From positions 1 to 64,000 of the forward strand of contig JAPLRZ010000055.1 of assembly GCA_026398895.1 (NCBI GenBank): DNA of 64,000 bases, in the 5' to 3' direction. The DNA comes from Methylococcales bacterium. GTDB lineage: Bacteria > Pseudomonadota > Gammaproteobacteria > Methylococcales > Methylomonadaceae. The position numbers and the translations under genes are program-made. Positions 36,184-45,662 of this stretch are shown piece by piece; positions within the stretch are counted from its first letter, which is position 1; each line of letters begins with the position of its first letter. The notes beneath the pieces are model-generated. The model did no database searches. It worked only from the letters and a program-made list of their open reading frames with translations, and had not been told where the DNA came from.

Positions 36184-36852
36184 ATGGTTCAAAGCCTACA
36201 AGGCATTGGTATGACTTCGTTACGGACGCGAGAGCGTATGATTAAACGCTTGTCCGAACAAGGAATTAAAAATACAAAAATTCTGGAAACACTGCGTAGC
36301 ACACCACGGCATATTTTTGTCGATGAGGCTCTAGCTAGTCGTGCTTATGAAGATGTTGCCTTACCCATCGGCTACAACCAAACCATTTCTCAGCCTTATA
36401 TTGTTGCCAAAATGACTGAGTTGCTGATTAAATCCCCGCAGCATCATTTAAAAAAAGTGTTGGAAATTGGTACGGGTAGTGGTTATCAAACCGCTGTATT
36501 GGCACAACTTGTCGATCATGTGTATAGCATTGAACGTATTTTGCCGTTACAGCGTAAAGCAAAAAGCTATTTATGGGATTTGAAACTAAAAAACATCAGC
36601 TTTATGTACGGTGATGGTGGTGTAGGTTGGGCAGATTACGCGCAATTCGACGGAATTTTAGTGTCTGCCGCGCCTTCACAAATCCCCAATACCCTGTTGC
36701 AACAATTGGCAATCGGTGGTGTGTTGGTTATTCCTGTTGGCATGGCGGGTAAACAAGTATTACAGCGCGTCACCCGTATTAGTGATGATAGTTACGACAT
36801 CGAACAATTTGATTCCGTGGTTTTTGTGCCTTTTTTATCAGGAAAAGAATAG
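36184..36852 (+). CDS. pcm: Protein-L-isoaspartate O-methyltransferase
   Basis: SAM-dependent repair enzyme that methylates isoaspartyl residues in damaged proteins. Motif I is VLEIGTGSGYQTAVLAQL, preceded by the Pcm signature LPIGYNQTISQPYIVAKMTELL. Total length is 222 aa. Two ATGs are possible: 36175 lies only 1 bp from the AAGGAG Shine-Dalgarno, while 36184 is 10 bp from it, so 36184 is chosen. nlpD-rpoS, which often follow pcm, are replaced here by a TPR/OGT-like gene. Confidence 0.93.
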   Translation: MVQSLQGIGMTSLRTRERMIKRLSEQGIKNTKILETLRSTPRHIFVDEALASRAYEDVALPIGYNQTISQPYIVAKMTELLIKSPQHHLKKVLEIGTGSGYQTAVLAQLVDHVYSIERILPLQRKAKSYLWDLKLKNISFMYGDGGVGWADYAQFDGILVSAAPSQIPNTLLQQLAIGGVLVIPVGMAGKQVLQRVTRISDDSYDIEQFDSVVFVPFLSGKE

Positions 36853-36860
36853 TCACTTTT

Positions 36861-39185
36861 ATGTTAGAACTTACCGACGATGACATTAATCAGATACTGA
36901 TTTTATTTAGCCAAGGTCACTACTCAGAAACAGAAGCCCGCGCTCGTGAACTCACTGTCCTGTTTCCAGCGCATGGCTTTGGCTGGAAAGTCTTAGGTGT
37001 GGTACTCAAGCAACAAGGGCAAATCGCCGACTCATTAAAGCCCATGCAAAAAGCCGCTGAATTACTTCCCGATGATGCTGAAGCGCACAGCAATTTAGCT
37101 GTTACCCTAATGAATCAAGGTTTGTTAACCGATGCCGTGCTGAGTTATCGTCGTGCGTTGGAACTCTATTCAGACTATGTCGATGTTCATCATAACTTGG
37201 GTTTAACCTTGATGACGCTAGGGCAAGTGACAGAAGCAGGCGTGTGTTTTCAGCGAGTGTTGGCACTCAATCCAGAGCATTCTGATGCCCGTTATAATTT
37301 AGGGGTTGTTTTTCAACAGCAAGGACAACTAGCAGACGCTGAAAACTGCTATCGCCGTGTTTTAGAAACACGACCTGAATTGAGTGATGCGCATAGCAAT
37401 TTAGCGTGGATATTGCATAACCAAGGACATTTGAATGCAGCCGAAGCTAGTTATCGACACGCATTAACACTCAACCCACAAGATGCAAAAGCTCATAGCC
37501 ATTTAGGGCTTATGCTACAAATGCAAGGGCGATTATTAGAAGCCCAACAATGCTATCAACAAGCACTCATTATCTATCCACAGTTTGCCGAACTGCATAA
37601 TAATTTAGGTATTGTGTTTCATGAATTGGGTTCTGCATACGAAGCCGAAGCCTGTTATCAACGCGCCTTGGACATCACGCCCACTTATTCGGAAGCATAT
37701 AATAACTTAGGACTAAGTTTGCAAAAACGAGGGCTGTTAGCAGACGCTGAAACCGCCTATCGCAACGCCTTGACACATAATCCTAATAATCCAGAATCAC
37801 ACAATAACATAGGCATTGTTTTTCAAGCGCGTGGGCAATTTATGGAAGCGGAAGCAAGCTATCAACGCGCACTCGCCATAAAACCCAATGATGCCCAAGT
37901 CCATAATAATCTAGGTGAATTCTACAAAGACTTAGGGCGATTTCTGAAAGCAGAAGCCAGCTTTCGCCGCGTGTTAGCCATTAATCCAGATCATATCGAC
38001 GCACACAGTAACTTACTGTTTGCCATGAATTACAATCCAGTTCATAGTCCCGCTGACTACTTAGTAGAAGCACGGTTATACGCGTTAAGCGTAAAAAATA
38101 ACATCAACGCGCCGTTTACAAGGTGGCATTGTGAAGAAAAACCTGAACGCTTGCGTGTCGGTATGGTGTTTGCTGATTTATCTAGTTCGGTGATTGGCTT
38201 GTTGTCAGAACTTGATAGCAGCTGTATTGAACTGATTGCCTATCCTACTCATACTAAAGCGAATGAATTCAGTGCTTACTTTAGCGCGATCAAGCCATTA
38301 AACACTTTAGACGATGAAGCCGCAGCACGTTTAATACACACTGATGGTGTTCACATTTTACTTGATTTGTCTGGTCACAGTGCTTACAACCGCTTGCCCG
38401 TATTCGCGTGGAAACCCGCACCGATACAAGTCAGTTGCTTAGGCTTACTTGCCAGCACTGGGCTTAGCGAAATGGATTATATCCTCGGCGATCCTTACGC
38501 AACACCGTTAGCCAATAGCGACTATTTTTCAGAAACCATCTGGCAACTGCCCGAATCCTATTGCTGTTTTAGTGTGCCAGAGATTGATTTGAATGTTAAT
38601 GAATCTCCAGCGTTAAACAGCTACGCCGTTACTTTTGGGTGTTTTAATCCGCTTAGCCTTATGACCAATGCAGTGGTAATTTTATGGGCGCGACTTCTCA
38701 ACGCCGTGCCATACTCACGGTTATTATTAAAAACTGAGCTATTAAACAACCCAGTAGTACGGCAAACAACCTGCCAACGCTTTGCCGAACAAGGCATTTT
38801 ACCTGAGCGATTAATATTGGAAGGCGTGTCATCACACGCTGAATTACTTGCCGCTTATCACCGTGTAGACATTGCCCTAGATACCTTTCCTTACAACGGC
38901 ACACACGCCAGCGTAGATGCTTTATGGATGGCCGTGCCTGTGATTACCCGCGCAGGCAGCCGTTGCGGTGAGAGTATTTTATCCAATGCCGAATTAGACG
39001 ACTGGATTGCGACCGATGATGACGATTATCTAGCAAAAGCCGTTTATTTTTCTTGGGATATTGCCAAGTTAGCAGAATTAAGAACCCAGCTTCGTGAAAA
39101 AGTATTAGCGTCGCCATTATTTGATACGGTGAATTTTGCCAGAAATTTTGAAGCCGCACTGTGGAGTATGTACCAACAGTTCTAA
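36861..39185 (+). CDS. TPR protein with O-GlcNAc-transferase-like C-terminal domain (GT41)
   Basis: A 774-aa cytoplasmic protein with about eleven consecutive 34-residue TPRs (residues about 10-390; for example AHSNLAVTLMNQGLLTDAVL, LHNNLGIVFHELGSAYEAEA) followed by a SPINDLY/OGT-like catalytic region. Recognisable GT41 motifs are ILLDLSGHSAYNRLPVFAWK, PAPIQVSCLG, SRLLLKTELLNN and ALDTFPYNGTHASVDALW. The UDP-binding lysine expected in the FN-x-x-x-K segment is Leu (TFGCFNPLSLMT) and the later HTT motif reads THAS, so catalytic competence is doubtful. Targets are unknown. It follows pcm by 8 bp. Confidence 0.85.
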   Translation: MLELTDDDINQILILFSQGHYSETEARARELTVLFPAHGFGWKVLGVVLKQQGQIADSLKPMQKAAELLPDDAEAHSNLAVTLMNQGLLTDAVLSYRRALELYSDYVDVHHNLGLTLMTLGQVTEAGVCFQRVLALNPEHSDARYNLGVVFQQQGQLADAENCYRRVLETRPELSDAHSNLAWILHNQGHLNAAEASYRHALTLNPQDAKAHSHLGLMLQMQGRLLEAQQCYQQALIIYPQFAELHNNLGIVFHELGSAYEAEACYQRALDITPTYSEAYNNLGLSLQKRGLLADAETAYRNALTHNPNNPESHNNIGIVFQARGQFMEAEASYQRALAIKPNDAQVHNNLGEFYKDLGRFLKAEASFRRVLAINPDHIDAHSNLLFAMNYNPVHSPADYLVEARLYALSVKNNINAPFTRWHCEEKPERLRVGMVFADLSSSVIGLLSELDSSCIELIAYPTHTKANEFSAYFSAIKPLNTLDDEAAARLIHTDGVHILLDLSGHSAYNRLPVFAWKPAPIQVSCLGLLASTGLSEMDYILGDPYATPLANSDYFSETIWQLPESYCCFSVPEIDLNVNESPALNSYAVTFGCFNPLSLMTNAVVILWARLLNAVPYSRLLLKTELLNNPVVRQTTCQRFAEQGILPERLILEGVSSHAELLAAYHRVDIALDTFPYNGTHASVDALWMAVPVITRAGSRCGESILSNAELDDWIATDDDDYLAKAVYFSWDIAKLAELRTQLREKVLASPLFDTVNFARNFEAALWSMYQQF

Positions 39186-39227
39186 AAACGACACCGCTAC
39201 GCTGCATTTGTTAGTTGAATCCAAGCA

Positions 39228-40640
39228 CTAAAAAGTCTGCCAGCCACCGCCTAGTACTTTGTAGAGTAATACTAAATCCGCTGATGTTTTTGCTTTACTG
39301 CTGACTAATAAGCTTTGCGCTTGATACAGTGATTGTTGACTGTTCAGCACATTAATAAAATTACTCAAGCCTTTTTCATAACGTTCAGTAGCTAACTGTA
39401 CGGCTTGTTGGTTAGCCGTCACTGCTTGCTGTAAGGCTCGTTGTTTTTGTTGTTCTTTGTCATAAGCGACTAATGCGTCTTCGACTTCTTTAAATGCAGT
39501 CAATACGGTTTTTTGATAGCCCAACAAACTTTGTTGGTACTGTGCTTCTTTACTTTTAATATTGGCATTTAGTCTGCCCCAATTAAACAATGGCATGGTT
39601 AAAGTAGCCCCTAAAGACCACGATTTACCAATGGGAGTAAAATCAGTGATACGGGTATTTTGCACGCCTAAAAATTCCGCTAAATTAAATTTGGGGTACA
39701 ATTCAGAGGTGGCAATACCAATCTGAGCATTGGCAATGGCAAGCTGGCGTTCTGCATAACGAATATCAGGGCGGCGTTGTAATAATGCAGACGGTAAATC
39801 AGGTAGTACGGTGGTTTTCACAATAGGAATAGTGGCGATAGGTTCTAATCGCGCCATCAGTGCATCGGGCTGTTTAGCCAATAACAAACTCAGCGCGTGT
39901 ATAGCTTGTTTAACAGCGGTTTCATAGCTGGGAAATTGGGCATTTATCGTGGCAAGTTCGGCTTCAGCTTGGGCGATTTCTGACATATCAGCTAAGCCCG
40001 CTTGTTGGCGTACTTTTAATAAATCCAGCGTGTCCTGTTGGCTGTGTAGGTTGACTTCGGTAATAGCTATCAGTTGTTGATTGCCACGCAACTCTATGTA
40101 ATTACGCGCCACTTCGCCTAATAGGGTGACTAATACATCACGCCGATTTTCGATTTCACTATCAATAGTAGCATCGGCGGCTTCTACCGCCCGTTGTACG
40201 CCACCAAAAAAATCGATTTCCCATTGGGCATCAACACCGAGTTGCAATAAATTGATAATTTGATTACTCAAACCAAAACTGCCTGCTTGTGAGGTTGATG
40301 AGGTGGAGGCAGAAGAATTTAATCGACGATTAACATTATTTTTGCCAGAAAAACTGGGTAAACCAGCGGCAATGGTTGCGCTGCGTTGTGTTCTGGCATC
40401 TTTAACGCGCTCTAGGGTTTGTTTTAAATCCAGATTGGCATTAATTGCATCGATAATGAGTTGATTGAGAATGGGGTCATTAAAGTTTTGCCACCATTTT
40501 TCCAAGGCTTTGACTTGCGGTGTTGTGGCAATTGGCACACTCCATTGTTTAGGTGTGAATACATCAGGACGCTGATAATCGAGGCCAACTACACACGCTG
40601 TCAATGATAGAGCAACAGCTACTAACGCATAACGCCTCAT
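39228..40640 (-). CDS. RND/ABC-type efflux outer membrane lipoprotein (NodT family)
   Basis: TolC-like outer membrane factor of 470 aa with a lipoprotein signal (MRRYALVAVALSLTAC; lipidated Cys at residue 16). Two OEP domains include WEIDFFGGVQRAVEAADA, LLQRRPDIRYAERQLA and the C-terminal LYKVLGGGW. It is paralogous to the channel at 4247 but not close. It overlaps the adaptor stop by 4 bp. The stop faces the TPR/OGT gene across 42 bp. Confidence 0.88.
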   Translation of the reverse strand: MRRYALVAVALSLTACVVGLDYQRPDVFTPKQWSVPIATTPQVKALEKWWQNFNDPILNQLIIDAINANLDLKQTLERVKDARTQRSATIAAGLPSFSGKNNVNRRLNSSASTSSTSQAGSFGLSNQIINLLQLGVDAQWEIDFFGGVQRAVEAADATIDSEIENRRDVLVTLLGEVARNYIELRGNQQLIAITEVNLHSQQDTLDLLKVRQQAGLADMSEIAQAEAELATINAQFPSYETAVKQAIHALSLLLAKQPDALMARLEPIATIPIVKTTVLPDLPSALLQRRPDIRYAERQLAIANAQIGIATSELYPKFNLAEFLGVQNTRITDFTPIGKSWSLGATLTMPLFNWGRLNANIKSKEAQYQQSLLGYQKTVLTAFKEVEDALVAYDKEQQKQRALQQAVTANQQAVQLATERYEKGLSNFINVLNSQQSLYQAQSLLVSSKAKTSADLVLLYKVLGGGWQTF

Positions 40641-41584
40641 GAGCCTTTACCCGTAGCCGCTTGGATTTCGATAAACACATCCATTTGCTGCCCGATATAA
40701 ATCGGCAGTTGTTTACGGTCAAAGCGGTACAGAGCTTGTAACACACGGGTATCAACGCGTTCGGTGCTATCGCCAGTTAGTGATTTTTTGGGTATCACAA
40801 ACGGTTCTAAATAAGCTAACGCCAGTTCGACTTTAAAATCACGGTTGCCACGCAAATACGCCACCGCTTTACTTGTTTTATCAAATCGCCACGCGTCATT
40901 TTCATCAATATCGACTCGAACATGGAGTTGCTCAAGATTGCCGATTATCATCAGCGGCGTGCTTAATGCACCTGCTTGAGCAAATTCACCCGCTCTAATA
41001 TTAACTTGTAATACTTCACCCTCAATTGGCGAGCGCACTATTAAACGTTCTAGGGTTGTGCGACTATTGGCTATGCTCGCTTGTGCTTGTTGTACGGCGG
41101 CTTTGGCACTGTCTAATTTTGTTTGCGCAATCGATACTGCGTTATGGCGTTTAAGTAATTCTTCTTTGCTAATGGCGCGTTTATCAGTAACGGATTCGGC
41201 TAAATTTTCCAATGACACGCTATCGCCTAGCGAGGCTTTGACTTCATTAACCGTGGCAATGGCTTTGGCTAAATCGGCTTCTTTCATCGCTAAATCGGCG
41301 CGGGTATCACGTTCATCTAAATAAAACAGCGGTGTACTTGTTTTAATCTGATCACCCACTTTAACGGCAACACGCGTCACAATTCGTGGCAACGGGGTAC
41401 CGATAGCGATATTTTGGCTTTGTGCTTCAATAATCCCCGCGCCAGCGATAAATTCTTTAAACGGAGAAGATGAAGGTTCGGCGACAGCTTGCGCAATCGG
41501 CATAGGTTGATTACTACTGACGACGGTATAACCTGCGAAAAATAAGCCAGTAATGGCAAGCAAGGGGAGTAAATATTTCATCAT
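40637..41584 (-). CDS. Periplasmic adaptor (HlyD/MFP family)
   Basis: Membrane fusion protein with an N-terminal anchor (MMKYLLPLLAITGLFFAGYTVV), a split biotinyl-lipoyl motif (GTPLPRIVTRVAVKVGDQIK and RSPIEGEVLQVNIRAGEFAQ) and a long helical hairpin between (residues about 95-190). Start 41584 (ATGATGAAA) was chosen over a TTG at 41593. It is directly followed by the outer membrane factor, but no RND or ABC permease is nearby, so the inner-membrane partner must be encoded elsewhere or has been lost. Confidence 0.85.
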   Translation of the reverse strand: MMKYLLPLLAITGLFFAGYTVVSSNQPMPIAQAVAEPSSSPFKEFIAGAGIIEAQSQNIAIGTPLPRIVTRVAVKVGDQIKTSTPLFYLDERDTRADLAMKEADLAKAIATVNEVKASLGDSVSLENLAESVTDKRAISKEELLKRHNAVSIAQTKLDSAKAAVQQAQASIANSRTTLERLIVRSPIEGEVLQVNIRAGEFAQAGALSTPLMIIGNLEQLHVRVDIDENDAWRFDKTSKAVAYLRGNRDFKVELALAYLEPFVIPKKSLTGDSTERVDTRVLQALYRFDRKQLPIYIGQQMDVFIEIQAATGKGS

Positions 41585-41595
41585 GGTTGGCAACC

Positions 41596-41751
41596 TTAAC
41601 AGTAATAAGGCGGATTGTCAGTGGACGGATCGCCACATCCCTCATTTTTATCGATAATTTCTTGCAGTAATATAGCCAGTAATTCACGAGGATAGTGTAT
41701 CTGTTCCGTGCCTCGTGAATACCGCTGTAATACGCCTGTTTCTATGCTCAT
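41596..41751 (-). CDS. Short ORF upstream of adaptor (51 aa), methyltransferase-like N-terminal fragment
   Basis: Reading the minus strand gives a 51-codon frame with ATG at 41751 and TAA at 41596, only 11 bp before the adaptor ATG. The product runs MSIETGVLQRYSRGTEQ, then LLAILLQEIIDKNEGCGDPS and ends PPYYC. The YSRG ... LLxILxQEIIxK-x-x-GCGDPS pattern resembles, from memory, the N-terminal segment before the SAM motif of ArsM-like methyltransferases, but the SAM-binding part is missing. It may be a truncated gene, or a genuine small protein or peptide cargo. Only AGAG lies upstream as a weak ribosome site. Confidence 0.45.
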   Translation of the reverse strand: MSIETGVLQRYSRGTEQIHYPRELLAILLQEIIDKNEGCGDPSTDNPPYYC

Positions 41752-42067
41752 ATAGTAAAATCTCTGTTGAACTTAATAAATGGACTGCATCGACCGTGTT
41801 TTTAGTCATCAATTCGGTGCATTTGGGACTGGCGTTGACCTAGCAATGTGTGGAAATCAGTATTTTTTAAATAGAGCGAAGAATCTAGCATTCGTTAGTA
41901 GCCTTCGACAAAAAAGTCATACTGTTAATTTTACATGAATAGTGACGTTAGCTGCTTGACTATTAATCGACAAAAATGCAACTTAGCACACATTAAGCCC
42001 AGTATTTATGCGATACTAGCCGCCTTAATTTTATCTAAATTTTGTTAATACTATTAAGGAGTAACAC
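41752..42067. other. Divergent intergenic region before purE
   Basis: About 316 bp, AT-rich, between the leftward small ORF/adaptor operon and rightward purE. No repeat family, terminator or convincing PurR-like operator was recognised. purE has a clear TAAGGAGTAA ribosome-binding site ending 5 bp before its ATG. Confidence 0.4.
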
Positions 42068-42565
42068 ATGACAGCACTGGTTGGCATCATCATGGGATCG
42101 ACCTCTGACTGGGAAACAATGCAATTTGCCGCTGAAACCCTAGAGCAGCTTGGCATTCCTTACGAGTGTGAAGTCGTTTCTGCACACCGCACCCCCGATA
42201 AATTGTTTGCTTATGCCGAAGTCGCAGAAATAAAAGGGCTAGAAGTGATTATTGCAGGTGCAGGTGGCGCGGCGCATTTACCTGGTATGACTGCCGCAAA
42301 AACTGCGATTCCCGTGTTAGGTGTTCCGATACAATCTAAAGCCTTAAATGGCATGGATTCCTTATTATCTATCGTACAGATGCCCGCAGGTATTCCCGTC
42401 GGTACGTTAGCGATAGGTAAAGCTGGGGCTATCAATGCGGCATTACTAGCAGCGGCGATTATCAGTAATAAACATATACAGTATCGGGAGGTATTAAATA
42501 CCTTTAGAAGTGAACAAACCGAATCTGTGTTAGAAAACTCAGATCCACGCAAGGAACAGTCATGA
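42068..42565 (+). CDS. purE: N5-carboxyaminoimidazole ribonucleotide mutase PurE
   Basis: Class I PurE, 165 aa, which moves the carboxyl group of N5-CAIR to give CAIR in purine synthesis. Signature motifs: [21 protein letters not shown] with the catalytic His, and [16 protein letters not shown] strong AAGGAG Shine-Dalgarno precedes the ATG. The stop overlaps purK's ATG by 4 bp. Confidence 0.97.
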   Translation: MTALVGIIMGSTSDWETMQFAAETLEQLGIPYECEVVSAHRTPDKLFAYAEVAEIKGLEVIIAGAGGAAHLPGMTAAKTAIPVLGVPIQSKALNGMDSLLSIVQMPAGIPVGTLAIGKAGAINAALLAAAIISNKHIQYREVLNTFRSEQTESVLENSDPRKEQS

Positions 42566-43656
42566 AAGTGGGGATACTAGGTGCAGGACAACTTGCGCGT
42601 ATGATTGCCTTAGCAGGTTATCCTTTAGGACTGGAGTTTATTTTTCTTGATCCATCCGCCGATGCCTGCGCTCATCAATTAGGTGAGCATTTGCTGGGCG
42701 AGTATGACGACCCAGAATTATTGGCACAATTGGCTGAACGTGCCGATGTGGTCACTTATGAATTTGAAAATGTTCCAGCACCTGTAGCCGAATTTCTTGC
42801 CTCGCATACCCAAGTTCATCCTGCACCCAAAGCCCTAGCCGTTGCACAAGATCGTTTAGTTGAAAAAACTTTTTTCAATGACATTGGCATTCCTACGCCA
42901 CAGTATGCGGCTGTGAATAGTTTTGAAGAGTTACAACAAGTCATGACAAACATGGCTTATCCTGCAATTTTAAAAAGCCGCACCCAAGGCTATGACGGCA
43001 AAGGACAATCTCTATTAAAGTCAGCCGATGATTTAGTTGCCGCGTGGGATTTATTACAAGGCGTTCCCGCGATAGTAGAAGCCTTCGTGCCGTTTGATAG
43101 AGAGGTCTCTATTATCGCGGTGCGTAGTGTTTCAGGTGAGATTGCTTTTTACCCGCTGGCTGAAAATAGCCATCGTGGTGGAATTTTACGGGTATCAGAA
43201 AGCCGTGCGAGTGATGTAATGCAATCAGCGGCTGAAGCTTATGTCACCCGTTTACTGGTAGCCTTGGATTATGTTGGTGTGTTAGCCCTAGAATTATTTG
43301 AAGTCAACGGTGAATTAATCGCCAACGAATTCGCCCCGCGTGTTCATAATTCAGGACATTGGACAATTGAAGGCGCGGAAACCAGCCAATTTGAAAATCA
43401 CCTACGCGCTATTGTTGGCTTGCCCTTAGGTTTAACTGACTTAGTCGGACAATCGGCGATGGTTAATTTTATTGGTGGATTACCTGATAGTGAAAAATTA
43501 TTAGCACTGTCACACACACATCTGCATCTTTATGACAAAGAACCGCGCAAAGGTCGAAAAGTCGCTCATGCTACAGTTCGCGCTGCTAGTGCCGAACAAC
43601 TAGCCGCGCTGGTGCAACCGTTAATCGTACTGGCTGATGAAATAGACGATTCTTAA
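42562..43656 (+). CDS. purK: 5-(carboxyamino)imidazole ribonucleotide synthase PurK
   Basis: ATP-grasp ligase that makes N5-CAIR from AIR, bicarbonate and ATP, supplying PurE. The 364-aa protein starts [20 protein letters not shown] (PurK dinucleotide loop), and has [14 protein letters not shown] and the metal-binding [26 protein letters not shown]. The ATGA overlap with purE indicates coupled translation. Confidence 0.97.
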   Translation: MKVGILGAGQLARMIALAGYPLGLEFIFLDPSADACAHQLGEHLLGEYDDPELLAQLAERADVVTYEFENVPAPVAEFLASHTQVHPAPKALAVAQDRLVEKTFFNDIGIPTPQYAAVNSFEELQQVMTNMAYPAILKSRTQGYDGKGQSLLKSADDLVAAWDLLQGVPAIVEAFVPFDREVSIIAVRSVSGEIAFYPLAENSHRGGILRVSESRASDVMQSAAEAYVTRLLVALDYVGVLALELFEVNGELIANEFAPRVHNSGHWTIEGAETSQFENHLRAIVGLPLGLTDLVGQSAMVNFIGGLPDSEKLLALSHTHLHLYDKEPRKGRKVAHATVRAASAEQLAALVQPLIVLADEIDDS

Positions 43657-43662
43657 TCTTCT

Positions 43663-43706
43663 GGAGCGCAAGCTTTGCTTGCAAGTGCAGGCAAAGCCTG
43701 CACTCC
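43663..43706. repeat. GGAG...ACTCC twin-hairpin repeat
   Basis: GGAGC then stem GCAAGC-TTT-GCTTGC, AAGT, then stem GCAGGC-AAA-GCCTGC, then ACTCC. The two hairpins are tandem with different stem bases. The element lies between purK and cysS and is the cleanest example of the family seen here. Confidence 0.7.
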
Positions 43707-43788
43707 AACTTATCGAAGATTTAGCTTGAAACACCATCCCACGCTTTATAACAACACCGCTTTGTTTGCCTAAACGACTAAAAATAGA

Positions 43789-45156
43789 ATGTTAAAAATA
43801 TATAACACCCTCACTCGAAAAAAAGAACAATTCCAGCCGCGTGTTGCGGGTAAAGTCGGAATGTATGTTTGCGGCATGACCGTTTACGATTACTGCCACA
43901 TCGGACACGCACGGGTTATGGTAGTGTTTGATACCGTGGCGCGTTATTTTCGTCACTCAGGTTATGACTTAACCTACGTTCGCAATATCACCGACATCGA
44001 CGACAAAATCATTAACCGCGCTATCGAAAACGGCGAAGACTACACAGCCCTAACTGAGCGTTTTATCACCGCGATGCACGAAGATGAACAAGCACTATCC
44101 GTGTTGCCCGTAGATAGTGAACCCCGCGCCACGCAATCCATTCCTGACATTATCGCCATGATTGAAACCTTGATTACCAACGGTTTGGCTTACGTTGGTA
44201 GTAATGGTGATGTGTTTTACGCCGTGACTAAGTTTAAAAACTACGGGCAGTTATCAGGCAAAAATCTGGATGACTTGCAAGCGGGTGAACGAGTCGATGT
44301 AGACCACGCAAAAAATAACCCGCTGGATTTTGTCTTATGGAAAATGGCAAAAGCCAATGAACCCACGTGGCAATCACCTTGGGGCAATGGACGACCAGGT
44401 TGGCATATTGAATGCTCGGCAATGTCTACTTGTTGCTTGGGTAATTCCTTTGACATACACGGCGGCGGCATGGATTTACAGTTTCCGCACCATGAAAATG
44501 AAATCGCCCAATCCGAAGGTGCGACAGGTGAAAAATTCGTTAATCTATGGATGCACAACGGTTTTGTGCGTGTTGATAACGAAAAAATGTCCAAATCCTT
44601 GGGCAATTTTTTCACCGTCCGCGAAGTGTTAAAACAATACCGCCCTGAAATCATCCGCTTTTTTATCCTCTCCAGTCATTACCGTAGCCCGCTCAATTAT
44701 TCTGATGAATCATTGAATGAGGCTTATAGCGCGTTGACTCGTTTATATACTGCATTACGCGGTGTGGATAGCGTTGATTCAGCCGTTGATACGGATTACA
44801 AAGCCCGTTTTGAACAGGCAATGGATGATGATTTTAATACCCCTGTTGCCTTAGCCGTGTTATTTGATTTAGCGCGGGATTTAAACAAAGCCAAAACCCA
44901 CGAACCTGAAAAAGTAGCTGGTTTAGCCGCCAATTTAAAACAATTAGCAAGCTTGCTGGGTTTATTACAAGATGCCCCCGACGCATTTTTAAAAGGCGAT
45001 GCAGACGACGACATCGAACAACAAACCCAAGCCCGCATCGACGCAAAAAAAGCCAAAGACTGGGCAACTGCCGATAAAATCCGCAATGACTTAAAAGCCA
45101 ACGGCATTATTTTGGAAGACGCGCCCGATGGTACAACTAGCTGGCGGCGTGAATAA
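43789..45156 (+). CDS. cysS: Cysteinyl-tRNA synthetase
   Basis: Class I aminoacyl-tRNA synthetase of 455 aa charging tRNA-Cys. The HIGH motif appears in CHIGHARV and KMSKS in [11 protein letters not shown]. Zinc ligands are expected among the Cys of [21 protein letters not shown] and the His of FPHHENE. The C-terminal anticodon-binding part ends with [20 protein letters not shown]. Start chosen at [15 protein letters not shown]. Confidence 0.97.
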   Translation: MLKIYNTLTRKKEQFQPRVAGKVGMYVCGMTVYDYCHIGHARVMVVFDTVARYFRHSGYDLTYVRNITDIDDKIINRAIENGEDYTALTERFITAMHEDEQALSVLPVDSEPRATQSIPDIIAMIETLITNGLAYVGSNGDVFYAVTKFKNYGQLSGKNLDDLQAGERVDVDHAKNNPLDFVLWKMAKANEPTWQSPWGNGRPGWHIECSAMSTCCLGNSFDIHGGGMDLQFPHHENEIAQSEGATGEKFVNLWMHNGFVRVDNEKMSKSLGNFFTVREVLKQYRPEIIRFFILSSHYRSPLNYSDESLNEAYSALTRLYTALRGVDSVDSAVDTDYKARFEQAMDDDFNTPVALAVLFDLARDLNKAKTHEPEKVAGLAANLKQLASLLGLLQDAPDAFLKGDADDDIEQQTQARIDAKKAKDWATADKIRNDLKANGIILEDAPDGTTSWRRE

Positions 45157-45167
45157 GAAAACCTCAT

Positions 45168-45281
45168 AGTTCCCACCGCTCCAGCGTGGGAACTCATCCT
45201 GCAACGCTCCAGCGTTGCGTGACCATGAAGACGCTGGAGCGTCAACTGAGGCATTCCAATGCAGAGTATTGGAACGATTAA
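45168..45281. repeat. CTCCAGCG palindromic repeat, long copy
   Basis: The unit has AGTTCCCACCGCTCCAGCG, a 28-nt insert, TTGCGTGACC, the palindrome GACGCTGGAGCGTC and CATTCCAATGCAGAGTATTG hairpin segments. A shorter copy at 45663-45748 lacks the 28 nt lying between two CGCTCCAGCG repeats. Both copies flank the orphan hicB. Confidence 0.65.
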
Positions 45282-45391
45282 AAGGATTTTTCCGTTCGCC
45301 CTGAGCTTGTCGAAGGGTCAATGGAAAAATCCGAAGCCCAAGTTAAGCCGTTCATGCTTCGACAAACTCAGCACGAACGGCTTAACTTGGG
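45281..45391. repeat. TTCGACAAGCTCAGCACGAACGG family repeat, copy 2
   Basis: Core nearly identical to 33411-33515: CCGTTCGCCCTGAGCTTGTC followed by its near complement, ending CACGAACGGCTTAACTTG. This copy directly abuts the CTCCAGCG repeat and precedes a third fragment GACGCAGAGCGTTTGAACGA. Confidence 0.7.
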
Positions 45392-45437
45392 GTATTGACG
45401 CAGAGCGTTTGAACGATAAAAACTCAAGGAATAACTT

Positions 45438-45650
45438 ATGCGTTACGCAATCATTGTTGAAAAAGCAGAAAATAATTACTCAGCCTATGTTCCAGATTTA
45501 CTGGGTTGTGTTGCCACAGGTGCGACCATTGAAGAAGCCGAGCGTGAAATTCGTACCACCATCGAATTTCATCTTGAAGGTATAATTGAAGACGGTTTAC
45601 CTATCCCACAACCAACCAGTATTGTTGAATATATTGAAGCGGCGGCTTAG
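45438..45650 (+). CDS. hicB: HicB-like antitoxin, orphan
   Basis: A 70-aa HicB-fold protein: MRYAIIVEKAENNYSAYVPDLLGCVATGATIEEAEREIRTTI is the partial RNase H-like fold of HicB antitoxins, with the YVPDLLGC segment typical. Normally the ~60-aa toxin HicA lies directly upstream; here the upstream DNA is all repeats and no HicA frame was found. The short C-terminal part lacks the usual DNA-binding domain. It is probably a decayed or solitary antitoxin. AAGGAATAACTT precedes the ATG. Confidence 0.85.
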   Translation: MRYAIIVEKAENNYSAYVPDLLGCVATGATIEEAEREIRTTIEFHLEGIIEDGLPIPQPTSIVEYIEAAA

Positions 45651-45662
45651 ATTGTACAATAT

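Noticed and set aside
41596-41751. Methanobactin precursor (MbnA) hypothesis for the small ORF
   Set aside because: The C-terminal cysteines do not match the methanobactin core and no mbnB/mbnC-like genes are adjacent.
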